Shown here piece after piece: positions 56,426 to 64,000 of a DNA stretch of 64,000 nt (position 1 is its first letter; each line of letters begins with the position of its first letter). The translations under genes and the position numbers were made by a program. The DNA lies in contig JAJDZZ010000007.1 of assembly GCA_022824405.1 (NCBI GenBank), forward strand, positions 16,909 through 80,908, given 5' to 3'. The notes beneath the pieces are model-generated. The model was not told the origin of the DNA, made no database searches, and saw only the letters and a program-made list of their open reading frames with translations. Source of the DNA: Opitutales bacterium (GTDB lineage Bacteria > Verrucomicrobiota > Verrucomicrobiia > Opitutales > UBA2995).

Positions 56426-58252
56426 CTATCCGTCCTGGGGACCTTCCCCGGCAAGCAATTTGCGCCTCAATCTCGCCCCCTCGTACAATACCTCCGGGCC
56501 TTCCAGCCTCGCATTGGAAAATTCCTGCATCATCTTTTGTATCCGCACCGGATCCGTCATCTTCAGAGCGTCCGCCGCCAGAGCCTTCGATTCTTCCACC
56601 GATAATTGACTGATGAGGTACTTGATGGCGGGGACCGAATTCGGCGATACGCTTACCGAGCGCAAACCCAGGCCGATGAGAAGAGCCAGGAAAACGGGGT
56701 CCCCCGCCATTTCCCCGCATATGCTCACGGGATGATTTTTCCTCATGGAGTGTTCTACGACCTGACGCAAAACCCGCAACAAGGCGGGATGACCGGGCTC
56801 ATACAAATGGGCCACGTTTTCATTGCCCCGGTCGACCGCCAACAGATACTGCATCAGGTCATTGGTCCCTATGCTGAAAAAGTCGCAATGATCGGCCAGA
56901 TGGTCGCATATGTGGGCGGCCGAGGGAACTTCAATCATGATTCCCACCTTCACCTCGCGATCGAATTCAACCTTTGCCTCGGTGAGCTTCCCCTTCACTT
57001 CCCGGAGCAATCGGTTGGCGACTTCCAGTTCTTCTATTCCACTGACCATGGGAAACATGATTCTCAAGTTCCCGTAGGCGCTGGCTCGCAGCATGGCGCT
57101 CAGTTGATCCTTGAAAATTTCCGGATAGAGAAGGCTGAAACGAATGGCTCGACACCCCAAAAACGGATTATCCTCCGGATCGAGAAGATCCCTTCTCTGC
57201 AGTACTTTGTCCCCGCCCAAATCGAAGGTGCGCAAAATGACGGGAGCGGGTTGCAAAGCCTCAACCACTTCTTTGTAAGCTACGAATTGCTCCTCCTCGG
57301 TGGGAAAACTACCTCCCTTCAGAAACAGATACTCCGTGCGATAGAGTCCTATCCCTTCCGCGCCGGTTTCCCGCACCCGCGGAATCTCGTTATTGCCCTC
57401 GATGTTGGCCATCACTTCGATCTGGTGGCCGTCCCGGGTCACGGCGGGTCCTCCTGAGAGCTTCAAAAACTCCCGCTCCCTGACCTCGCGGAGCTTCTTT
57501 TCCTCCGCATAACGAAACAGGGTTTCCTTCCTGGGATGGACGATCAGGACCCCTTCAAATCCGTCCAGGATGACCTCATCCCCATTTTGCAGGATCTTCA
57601 GAAGGCCGTGTACCCCCACCACCGCCGGAACGCCGGCCGCCTTGGCCATTATCACCACGTGGCTGGTCTGGCTGCCGGCCTCGGTAACGAAACCCTGTAA
57701 ATACCTGTGAGGTACCGCGGCCGCCTTGGAAGGGGTTAAATCGTGCGCCACCACGATCCGCCTCTCCTGGATGGTTCCCAGGGACCCGGGAGCCTCGCCG
57801 ATCAGATTGTGCAGTATACGGCGGGACACGTCCTTGATGTCGTTCAACCGCTCCTTGATAAATTCGTCATCGATTTTCTGGAAGGCGGCGATGTATTTTT
57901 GACTGATAGTAAGGAAGGCGTGCTCGACGTTGCGGCGGCTGGATTCCACTTCCTCAATCGTTTCATCGATGAGGGCGGGGTCCTCCAAAACGACCAGATG
58001 AGCATCGAAAATCTGGGCCTCCTCTTCCCCAAGCCAATCCGCTACCTGCTGGCGGATTTGGGAGATTTCCTGCCAGGTTTTCAGAAGGGCCTGATCGAAG
58101 CGGCTGATCTCGCCTTCCACCGCTCCCTCCTCAATGGCGTAATTCGGAACGTAGAGATCGTCCTCCACGTCCAGAAATATGGTGCCGAAGGCCACACCCG
58201 GCGCAGCGGGAATACCCCAATAAATCTTTTCTATTTGTGTCCCCAAAGCCAT
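56426..58252 (-). CDS. ptsI: Phosphoenolpyruvate--protein phosphotransferase (Enzyme I)
   Basis: Enzyme I takes phosphate from phosphoenolpyruvate and passes it to HPr in the phosphotransferase system. With ATG 58252 the protein has 608 residues. The catalytic histidine is in QTSHVVIMAKA. The PEP-binding C-terminal domain has GIGLYRTEYLFL, FDLGGDKVL and SIGTNDLMQYLLAVDRGN. No ptsH or sugar EII genes are nearby, so a regulatory PTS is possible. A TTG at 58273 could add 7 residues. Confidence 0.95.
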   Translation of the reverse strand: MALGTQIEKIYWGIPAAPGVAFGTIFLDVEDDLYVPNYAIEEGAVEGEISRFDQALLKTWQEISQIRQQVADWLGEEEAQIFDAHLVVLEDPALIDETIEEVESSRRNVEHAFLTISQKYIAAFQKIDDEFIKERLNDIKDVSRRILHNLIGEAPGSLGTIQERRIVVAHDLTPSKAAAVPHRYLQGFVTEAGSQTSHVVIMAKAAGVPAVVGVHGLLKILQNGDEVILDGFEGVLIVHPRKETLFRYAEEKKLREVREREFLKLSGGPAVTRDGHQIEVMANIEGNNEIPRVRETGAEGIGLYRTEYLFLKGGSFPTEEEQFVAYKEVVEALQPAPVILRTFDLGGDKVLQRRDLLDPEDNPFLGCRAIRFSLLYPEIFKDQLSAMLRASAYGNLRIMFPMVSGIEELEVANRLLREVKGKLTEAKVEFDREVKVGIMIEVPSAAHICDHLADHCDFFSIGTNDLMQYLLAVDRGNENVAHLYEPGHPALLRVLRQVVEHSMRKNHPVSICGEMAGDPVFLALLIGLGLRSVSVSPNSVPAIKYLISQLSVEESKALAADALKMTDPVRIQKMMQEFSNARLEGPEVLYEGARLRRKLLAGEGPQDG

Positions 58253-58646
58253 TGAAATGATTAGCGCTGGCAATTAAACCACCACAAGCAAACGAAATCA
58301 GAAATTTCAAGGCTAAGGCGAACCCTTTCCAAACTTCAAGAACCTAAATCCCATCCAAAAAAACCACGGATTACCCGGATGCGCCCCAACCAGAAACCAG
58401 AGATTGAATCTCGCCAAGATCGCCAAGCAACGCAAAGAGGGAGAGAAGAAGGGGGTGATCGGTAACCCAGCGTGCGCTGCGCGACGCTTGGCTTTGGAAT
58501 TTAACGCCGTTGGCGTAAAAGCCAGATGCTGGATGCTGCGTATCTTTTTCCTGGATATGGCGCTCCTGGGCAATCGCGGGATAAACCCGCTCCTACAACT
58601 TATCAGGGCTGTTCTTCACTAATTCCTAATTTCTAATTCCTAATTC
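58253..58646. other. ptsI/ispE gap: stacked short repeats, no gene
   Basis: This 394-nt gap upstream of ptsI contains a CTCGCCAAGATCGCCAAGCAACGCAAAG run (about 58412-58440), short inverted repeats such as AACGCCGTTGGCGT, the REP-like GCGGG hairpin at 58576-58596, and an AATTCCTAATTTCTAATTCC run (58620-58646). Frames of 72 and 86 codons here are repeat translation. The promoter for ptsI should be in its left half but is not obvious. Confidence 0.7.
58576..58596. repeat. REP-like GCGGG-ATAAA-CCCGC-TCCTAC element
   Basis: The hairpin GCGGG/CCCGC with loop ATAAA, followed by TCCTAC, matches the core of a short intergenic repeat common in gammaproteobacterial and other genomes. There is one copy in this window. 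Confidence 0.6.
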
Positions 58647-59585
58647 TTAATTGGCGCCCCCGGGCGCCTTTCCCCCTCTGTGCTCTCTGTGTCCTCTGTG
58701 GTTAATCTCTCCCCCACCCAACTGGCAAAACCGAAGAAAAGTATTCTCTCCCCAAGCCCTTTTGACCAAGTCGGCCAAGTCGGCGCCTTTGTTGAAATCG
58801 GGCAACAGGGCAAAGCAGGTGCTGCCGCTGCCGCTCATGGCACAGGGCAAATGGAGATCCTCCCGGATTTGTTGAAGTAAGGTGGGAAGGGCGACATACT
58901 TTTTGAACACCGGGACCTCCAAATTATTGAAGAGAAGGGCTTCCAGCTCCGAGCGGCCCGTGTTCCAGGCGGCCAATCGGTCTTCCGCTTCCCCGGGGTC
59001 GACGTAGGCGCTGGGTCGAGCGCCGGCCAATTGGTCATAGGCCCATGCCGTATTGATGCCGAACATGGGCTTGAATAAGGCGACCCAACGCCCGGCCAGA
59101 TCTCTCTTCCGCTCGCCGCTCAGCGCTTCCAGATTTTCCCCCCGGCCTCGCATGATCCGGGGTTCGCCTCGAAGGAAAAACGGACAATCCGAACCCAGTT
59201 CCGCAGCCATCTCCTCTAGCGTGGCCATGGAGAAAGGATGGTCGAAGAGGTCATTCAAAAGGAGCAACGCTCCGGCCGCGTCGCTGCTCCCACCCCCTAA
59301 TCCGGCTTCCACGGGAATGCGTTTGACCAATTCGAACCTCAACCCTTCCTCGTGACCGGAAATCCTCAAAAATTCCCGTGCCGCGCGCATCACCAAGTTG
59401 GTTTCATCCAACGGAATCCGGTCGTCCTCACAGACCAACTCCAGCGTTCCGGGCCGGGCCGCGACGGAAACGATCAAATCGTCGCCCAAAGAAACCGGCG
59501 CCACCAGGGAGATCAATTCGTGAAAGCCATCGGCGCGTCGCCCGGTCACGGCCAGGAACAAATTTACCTTGGCAGGGCAAAACAT
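58647..59585 (-). CDS. ispE: 4-diphosphocytidyl-2-C-methyl-D-erythritol kinase
   Basis: IspE is the GHMP kinase of the MEP isoprenoid pathway. With ATG 59585 (MFCPAKVNLFLAV) it has 312 residues. The ATP-binding motif is EAGLGGGSSDAAGAL, and the catalytic region has GSDCPFF. A GTG at 59609 could add 8 residues. The last 17-20 residues (INHRGHREHRGG...) are not IspE sequence. They are encoded by the CACAGAG-type repeat and the GGCGCC palindrome that follow the conserved end near FCQLGG. It is divergent from pyrF across 87 nt. Confidence 0.93.
   Translation of the reverse strand: MFCPAKVNLFLAVTGRRADGFHELISLVAPVSLGDDLIVSVAARPGTLELVCEDDRIPLDETNLVMRAAREFLRISGHEEGLRFELVKRIPVEAGLGGGSSDAAGALLLLNDLFDHPFSMATLEEMAAELGSDCPFFLRGEPRIMRGRGENLEALSGERKRDLAGRWVALFKPMFGINTAWAYDQLAGARPSAYVDPGEAEDRLAAWNTGRSELEALLFNNLEVPVFKKYVALPTLLQQIREDLHLPCAMSGSGSTCFALLPDFNKGADLADLVKRAWGENTFLRFCQLGGGEINHRGHREHRGGKAPGGAN
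58653..58668. repeat. GGCGCC-N4-GGCGCC palindrome overlapping the ispE stop region
   Basis: GGCGCC CCCG GGCGCC encodes the last residues of IspE and ends 3 nt before the TAA. It is flanked by the CACAGAG-type run on one side and the AATTCTTAATT run on the other. It is one of four such palindromes at stop codons. Confidence 0.75.
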
Positions 59586-59672
59586 TCGCTTTGTGCTGGA
59601 AAAATTCACACCGCTTACGTTGCCAGGGCGCTTCCCCGCCTCAATCGAAAAAACACCATCCACTCCTTTCCC

Positions 59673-60377
59673 ATGCAGACCTGCCAACTCATCCTGGCCT
59701 TGGATTTGTCGAACCGGCAGTCCGCCCGTGACCTGCTCGAGCGCCTGGATGGGGAATTGAAATGGGTCAAGGTGGGCCTGCAGATGTTTACCGCCCATGG
59801 CCCGGATTGGGTCCGGGAGATAGCCGACCGGGGTTACCGGGTATTTCTCGACCTGAAACTGCACGATATTCCCCATACCGTCGCCAAATCGGTGCAGAGC
59901 CTTTGCCACCTGCCCATCGATATGCTGACTTTGCACGCCAGTGGCGGAGAGGAAATGCTTACAATGGCTGAAAGGGCCAAGCGAGAACTCAAACCGGACC
60001 TGCTCCTGTTGGGGGTGACGGTCCTGACGTCTTTGAATGAGGCGCAGTTGCGCCGGATCGGCGTTGAGAAAACCCCGGAGGACCAGGTAGCCAATCTGGC
60101 CGCCCTGACTCGGGACGCGGGCATAGGGGGACTGGTTTGTTCCGGGCGGGATCTGGTTTCCCTGGCGCCCCGCTTTGGCCGTTCCCTGCAATTTGTAACC
60201 CCTGGCATCCGGCCGGCAGGCAGCTCGGCCCACGATCAAAAGCGCGTTGTAACCCCCCTTAAAGCGGCCGAACTCGGCTCCCATTACATCGTGGTGGGCC
60301 GACCCATACTCCAGGCCAACGATCCCCGGGGAGTGGTGCGTACGATCAACCGCGAACTGGCCCTGGGAGATTCCTGA
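59673..60377 (+). CDS. pyrF: Orotidine 5'-phosphate decarboxylase
   Basis: PyrF makes UMP in pyrimidine synthesis. With ATG 59673 (MQTCQLILALDLSN) the protein has 234 residues; upstream frame extends into the ispE antisense region. The catalytic block is FLDLKLHDIPHTVAKS, and the phosphate loop is VTPGIRP...IVVGRPI. It heads a plus-strand pair with ispD 8 nt later and is divergent from ispE. Confidence 0.95.
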   Translation: MQTCQLILALDLSNRQSARDLLERLDGELKWVKVGLQMFTAHGPDWVREIADRGYRVFLDLKLHDIPHTVAKSVQSLCHLPIDMLTLHASGGEEMLTMAERAKRELKPDLLLLGVTVLTSLNEAQLRRIGVEKTPEDQVANLAALTRDAGIGGLVCSGRDLVSLAPRFGRSLQFVTPGIRPAGSSAHDQKRVVTPLKAAELGSHYIVVGRPILQANDPRGVVRTINRELALGDS

Positions 60378-60385
60378 TTTCCACC

Positions 60386-61111
60386 ATGAAGACCGTGGCC
60401 ATATTGTTGTGTGCGGGGTCCGGGCATCGCATGGGGGATTCAGTCGCCGACAAGGCGCTGGCCCGACTGGGCAACCGTCCCCTGTTCGATCATTCCCTTC
60501 AGGCCTTTGAAAAGCACCGGCAGACGGACGGTTACCTCGTGGTCTATCGGGACCAGGATCAAAGAGGCCGACTGGAGGGTCGGATGGCAGGCTTGACCAA
60601 ACGGCCCATGATCTGGGTCCAAGGTGGCCGGGAACGGTGGGAATCGGTCTACAACGCCTTGCTAGCCCTGCCCGGAGAAACCGAATACGTATTCATTCAC
60701 GATTGCGCCCGCCCCCTCATCCACCCCGACCAATTGAAGGAACTCTACCGGACCGTGGTCGAGGATAAGGCGTCATGCCTGGCCCATCGCATGGTGAATA
60801 CGGTCAAACAGGCGACAAAACCTTCCTCCGGAACCCGTCGTCTCAAGTTGAAAAACCTGGATCGCAACAACCTCTGGGAAATGGAAACCCCCCAGGCTTT
60901 TGCGGCCGACCTGATACGCCAATGCTACAGCGAGGCAAAAAAAATCGGGCTGCAAGCCACCGATGATATGGCCACCGTCATTCAATGCGGACATAGAGTG
61001 ACCCTGGTGGAAAATCCCCGTCCCAATCCGAAAATAACCTTTCCCCAGGATTTATCCCTGGCTGAACTCCTTTTGAAAAGAAGCGTTAATCCGAGCCCTG
61101 AACAGCCATGA
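60386..61111 (+). CDS. ispD: 2-C-methyl-D-erythritol 4-phosphate cytidylyltransferase
   Basis: IspD is the CTP-transfer step of the MEP pathway. The 241-residue protein has LLCAGSGHRMGDSVADKALARLGNRPL (CTP-binding loop, quoted in part), VFIHDCARPLI and QATDDMATVI. It overlaps ispF by 4 nt (ATGA), so the two are translated together. Confidence 0.95.
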   Translation: MKTVAILLCAGSGHRMGDSVADKALARLGNRPLFDHSLQAFEKHRQTDGYLVVYRDQDQRGRLEGRMAGLTKRPMIWVQGGRERWESVYNALLALPGETEYVFIHDCARPLIHPDQLKELYRTVVEDKASCLAHRMVNTVKQATKPSSGTRRLKLKNLDRNNLWEMETPQAFAADLIRQCYSEAKKIGLQATDDMATVIQCGHRVTLVENPRPNPKITFPQDLSLAELLLKRSVNPSPEQP

Positions 61112-61596
61112 ACCCTCCTCCTTACCGCATCGGATTCGGATACGACATTCACCGGTTGGCAGCCGGGAGACCCCTCATACTCGGTGGCGTCCACATCGAA
61201 AGCGAAGTGGGTCTGGAAGGGCATTCCGACGCGGATTGCCTGACCCACGCTTTGGCCGACGCCATTCTGGGAGCCTGCGGGGAACGGGACATCGGGCATC
61301 ATTTTCCCAATACAAACCCCGACTTCGAGGGCCTCGATTCGCAGATCATCCTGCAAAAAGCGGTCGCAATTGCCCGGGAGAAGGGGTATCGCATCGCCAA
61401 TATCGACACCTGTATCATCGCGGAAAAACCGAAGATCGGGGCCTATCTGGACCGCATGAAATCCGCCTTGTCAGCGACCTTGGACCTGGCCCCGGATTGC
61501 ATCGGCATCAAGGCCACCACCAACGAAAAATTGGGGTCGCTGGGGGCTTCCGAAGGCATCGCCGCGCACGCGGTGTGCCTGCTTCTAACGGCTTGA
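61108..61596 (+). CDS. ispF: 2-C-methyl-D-erythritol 2,4-cyclodiphosphate synthase
   Basis: IspF closes the cyclodiphosphate ring in the MEP pathway. The 162-residue protein has GYDIHRLAAGRPLILGGV and HSDADCLTHALADAILGA (zinc and substrate ligands) and ends SEGIAAHAVCLL. It is the last gene of the pyrF-ispD-ispF run. Confidence 0.96.
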   Translation: MNPPPYRIGFGYDIHRLAAGRPLILGGVHIESEVGLEGHSDADCLTHALADAILGACGERDIGHHFPNTNPDFEGLDSQIILQKAVAIAREKGYRIANIDTCIIAEKPKIGAYLDRMKSALSATLDLAPDCIGIKATTNEKLGSLGASEGIAAHAVCLLLTA

Positions 61597-61653
61597 TTTC
61601 ATCCCAACTCTTCTATCGAATAGCCGGCTTCACTAAGAAGGAAGAGTCTCAAA

Positions 61654-61709
61654 GGGGTCGGTCATTTATTTTCAACATGGGGACATGTCAAAAATCAACG
61701 ACTGACCCC
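61654..61709. repeat. REP-like GGGGTCAG palindrome, copy 2
   Basis: The element starts GGGGTCGGTCA and ends GACTGACCCC, with TTTTCAACATG facing CATGTCAAAAATC. It matches the copy at 53710-53766, and similarity continues a few bases past the palindrome (CCGACxGGCxTCCC). It lies in the 220-nt gap between ispF and the ABC exporter gene. Confidence 0.8.
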
Positions 61710-61816
61710 GACGGGCATCCCTTTTCAACGGCAGGACCTCGACTGGCGTCCATACCATATTCCCCTACCTACGCGCTTAACCAGCGCCATTCGCTTCCGA
61801 TTTACCCTTCAATGTT

Positions 61817-63547
61817 TTGAGAAAATTTTTTGCATTCCGGCGTTACCTGAGGCGATGTAAAGGGTTCTTCGCCCTGGGCCTTTTGGCAGGATTCTTTGCT
61901 GCCCTGGCCAGTGGGGCGGGGGTGCCCTACTTCATAAAGATCGTCTTCGCCGAAGTATTCGAGTCGACCGACTCCCAGTATTCGGCCATGGCAATTTTTC
62001 TGATTGCGGCCCAACTTCCCGGAGTATTTCTCATCCGCGGCGCCAGCGGATACCTTAACCAGTATTGGATGAACTATTGCGGATTGCGCGTGTTGGAAGG
62101 CATCCGCGGGGATTTGTTTTCCAAAATTCAACACTTGCCCCTGGCCTACCACGACGAGAACAAAAGCGGAGACCTTCTCTCCCGCATCCTATCCGACACG
62201 ACCCTGCTGCAATTTACCCTGCAGGAATCCGCCAACGACTTGTTCCGACAACCCATGCAGGTCGTCTTCGCCTTTGCCACCCTCGTATTTCTCTCCCTCC
62301 AAGAAAAGGATGCAGCCATTATCGTGCTGATTTGCGCGGGAGGCCCCTTGGCCATGATACCCGTTTTTTTCATTGGCCGTCGCCTGAAAATACGCGGCCT
62401 GGAGATGCAGGAAGCCCAAGCCGATATGACCCAGTGCTTGAACGAGAACCTCGAAGGCGCCACCGAGATCCGCACCTTCAACCTGCAGGATCAGCAGATT
62501 TCCTTTTTCCAAGCCCTGTTGGGAAAGCTCTTCAGGAGTCAGATGAAGGTAGTGAAATACGAACGACTCACCCAGCCGCTCATCGAATTTCTTTCCTCGG
62601 CCCTGGTGGCTTTCTCCTTTGTCTACTGCTACCTGGAGGGGGTTCCGTTTTCCACCTTTATGGCTTTGGGGGGCGTCCTCTACATGACCTACGACCCCTT
62701 GAAACGTATTTTCCGGGTTTACGGAAATATTCAGAAATGCCAGGGAGCCATAAACCGGATAAACGATATCCTGCACAAAATGGACAGTATCCAGGACCCC
62801 GAAAATCCGAGACCGGCGCCCCAGGGCAAGAGCAGCATCCGCTTTGAGAACGTATCCTTTGCCTACACCGAGGCGCCCGTCCTGCAAGAAATCGAAGCCG
62901 AAATACCTGCCGGCCAGGTGGTGGCGCTGGTGGGACCGAGCGGGGCTGGAAAATCCACCTTCGCCAAGTTGATCCCAAGGCTTTACGAGGTCACTTCCGG
63001 AAGTATCCGGATCAACGGCACCGACATCAGGAATTTCCTCAAATGGGACCTGCGCGACCATATCGCCATCGTATCGCAACACCCGGTACTCTTCAACGAC
63101 ACCTTGTACAACAATATTCGGCTGGGCCGGGAAAACGCTTCTGCGGAAGACGTTTACCGGGCCGCGCAAAACGCCTTCGCCCACTCCTTCATCTCCGAAC
63201 TCGAAAAGGGATACCAGACCCTGGCCGGAGAACGCGGAGACCGCTTATCGGGTGGACAAAAACAACGCATCGCCATTGCCCGGGCCTTTTTGCGCAACTC
63301 ACCCATTCTCATTCTCGACGAGGCCACTTCGGCTCTAGACGCCCAAAGCGAGGAGGAAATCCAGCGGGCCCTGAATTCCCTGGTTGTCGGAAAAACGGTT
63401 ATCATCATCGCCCACCGGTTCAGCACCATCCGGCTGGCGGACCGGATTTTTGTCTTCGAAAAAGGCAAACTCACCGCCAAAGGCACCCACGACGAACTCT
63501 ATACCCACAGTCCGCTCTATGCCGAACTCTACGACAAACAGTTGTAG
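61817..63547 (+). CDS. MsbA-like ABC exporter (fused membrane and ATPase domains)
   Basis: This half-size ABC exporter of 576 residues has an N-terminal six-helix membrane domain and a C-terminal ATPase: Walker A VGPSGAGKST (about 371-380), signature LSGGQKQR (about 477-484) and Walker B ILDEATSALD (about 499-508). It resembles MsbA/LmrA-type lipid or drug exporters, and the substrate cannot be read from sequence. The start is TTG at 61817. A near-by ATG at 61812 is closed by TGA two codons later, so TTG is the best available start. Confidence 0.88.
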   Translation: MRKFFAFRRYLRRCKGFFALGLLAGFFAALASGAGVPYFIKIVFAEVFESTDSQYSAMAIFLIAAQLPGVFLIRGASGYLNQYWMNYCGLRVLEGIRGDLFSKIQHLPLAYHDENKSGDLLSRILSDTTLLQFTLQESANDLFRQPMQVVFAFATLVFLSLQEKDAAIIVLICAGGPLAMIPVFFIGRRLKIRGLEMQEAQADMTQCLNENLEGATEIRTFNLQDQQISFFQALLGKLFRSQMKVVKYERLTQPLIEFLSSALVAFSFVYCYLEGVPFSTFMALGGVLYMTYDPLKRIFRVYGNIQKCQGAINRINDILHKMDSIQDPENPRPAPQGKSSIRFENVSFAYTEAPVLQEIEAEIPAGQVVALVGPSGAGKSTFAKLIPRLYEVTSGSIRINGTDIRNFLKWDLRDHIAIVSQHPVLFNDTLYNNIRLGRENASAEDVYRAAQNAFAHSFISELEKGYQTLAGERGDRLSGGQKQRIAIARAFLRNSPILILDEATSALDAQSEEEIQRALNSLVVGKTVIIIAHRFSTIRLADRIFVFEKGKLTAKGTHDELYTHSPLYAELYDKQL

Positions 63548-63562
63548 TGGCGCTATGCGCCA
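63548..63562. repeat. TGGCGC-TAT-GCGCCA palindrome at the exporter stop
   Basis: TGGCGC TAT GCGCCA begins at the base after the exporter TAG and runs straight into the purine tract. It is the fourth palindrome of the stop-codon set. Confidence 0.75.
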
Positions 63563-63637
63563 AGAGGAAGAAAGAGGGAAGAGGGAAGAGGGAGGAGGAA
63601 AGGGGGAAGAGGGAGGAGGAAAGAGGGAAGAGGGAAG
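63562..63637. repeat. 76-nt uninterrupted polypurine tract
   Basis: Every base of the plus strand from 63562 to 63637 is A or G, in irregular AAGAGGGAAGAGG-type units. Such tracts can form triplex (H-DNA) and vary in length. It stands between the ABC exporter and the four-helix-bundle gene. Confidence 0.9.
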
Positions 63638-63706
63638 TGATCAGTGGCCACCAAAAGGACGTATTGCAAAACTGCACTCTTTTTTTAACACCGAATTTTC
63701 CATAAA

Positions 63707-64000
63707 ATGAAATTCGAAGATCTCGATGTCTGGAAAAGATCGGCACGAATGAGTGCAGAGATCTACATGGCAATGGCTGATTTGAAGGATTACGGTTTCA
63801 AAGACCAGATCTGTCGTTCCGGCCTATCCGTTCCAAGCAATATCGCGGAAGGTATGGATCGGATATCTCAAAAGGAGTTTTTACAATTCCTTCGATACGC
63901 CAAAGGTTCTTGTGGCGAACTTCGAACCCAAATCTATATTGGGAAAGAAATTGGCTACATCGAGAAACCAATGGCACACGCATGGATTCAGGAGTCGAAA
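63707..64000 (+). CDS. Four-helix-bundle (S23/Avd-like) protein, 3' end cut by window edge
   Basis: The frame from ATG 63707 runs 98 codons to the edge. It has MKFEDLDVWKRS and DQICRSGLSVPSNIAEG, which are marks of the four-helix-bundle family first noted as the 'S23' proteins encoded in 23S rRNA intervening sequences. Related proteins include Avd of diversity-generating retroelements. The coding DNA looks more AT-rich than its neighbours. Function of these stand-alone copies is unknown. Confidence 0.88.
   Translation, partial: MKFEDLDVWKRSARMSAEIYMAMADLKDYGFKDQICRSGLSVPSNIAEGMDRISQKEFLQFLRYAKGSCGELRTQIYIGKEIGYIEKPMAHAWIQESK

Noticed and set aside
58313..58622. Two frames of 72-86 codons between ispE and ptsI
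   Set aside because: They translate repeat tracts and inverted repeats; no plausible start or conservation.

Overview
The window reads as a chromosomal segment of a Gram-negative bacterium. An LptF/LptG-type lipopolysaccharide permease, a lipoprotein signal peptidase and an MsbA-like exporter point to an outer membrane. The gene content (ileS followed by a DksA-fold protein with degraded zinc ligands and lspA, the MEP isoprenoid genes, an S55-type peptidase, AcnA-type aconitase) fits the PVC group, most likely Verrucomicrobiota. That placement is inferred from gene style, not from a marker gene, because the window has no rRNA or tRNA gene.

Positions 1-28,000 are mostly housekeeping genes. 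A minus-strand run carries gpmI, an S55 peptidase and a secreted propeller protein cut by the window edge. A plus-strand run carries ileS, the DksA-like gene and lspA. A minus-strand operon carries acnA, a STAS protein, trpB and yicC. Then come a peroxiredoxin gene divergent from tyrS, a minus-strand LptF/G-smc-yraN group, metF, a small ORF, and an exonuclease/ATPase pair resembling YhaO/YhaN (Mre11/Rad50-like).

Positions 28,012-53,577 are the highlight: 25 consecutive minus-strand genes for respiratory complex I, with no other gene between them. The promoter-proximal half is nuoB-C-D-E-F-G-H-I-J-K-L-M-N, a standard NADH-type set without nuoA. The distal half is nuoA-B-C-D-I-H-J-K-L-M-M-N. 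It has no NADH-input genes (E, F, G), two unlike NuoM pumps, and a NuoL about 25 residues longer in its C-terminal lateral helix than the upstream NuoL. These are the hallmarks of the rare four-pump (2M) complex I architecture, here in one apparent transcription unit with a conventional complex I.

Positions 53,798-64,000 hold modABC (molybdate import), ptsI, the MEP genes ispE and ispD-ispF with pyrF, an MsbA-like ABC exporter, and a truncated four-helix-bundle gene at the edge. The gaps here and around 21.4-22.8 kb contain stacked short repeats: purine tracts, CACAGAG-type runs, AATTAGG-type runs, GGCGC palindromes at stop codons, and two copies of a REP-like GGGGTCAG palindrome. Some invade genes, supplying the IspE tail and the modA ribosome-binding site. 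No CRISPR array, rRNA, tRNA, transposase or phage gene was seen.
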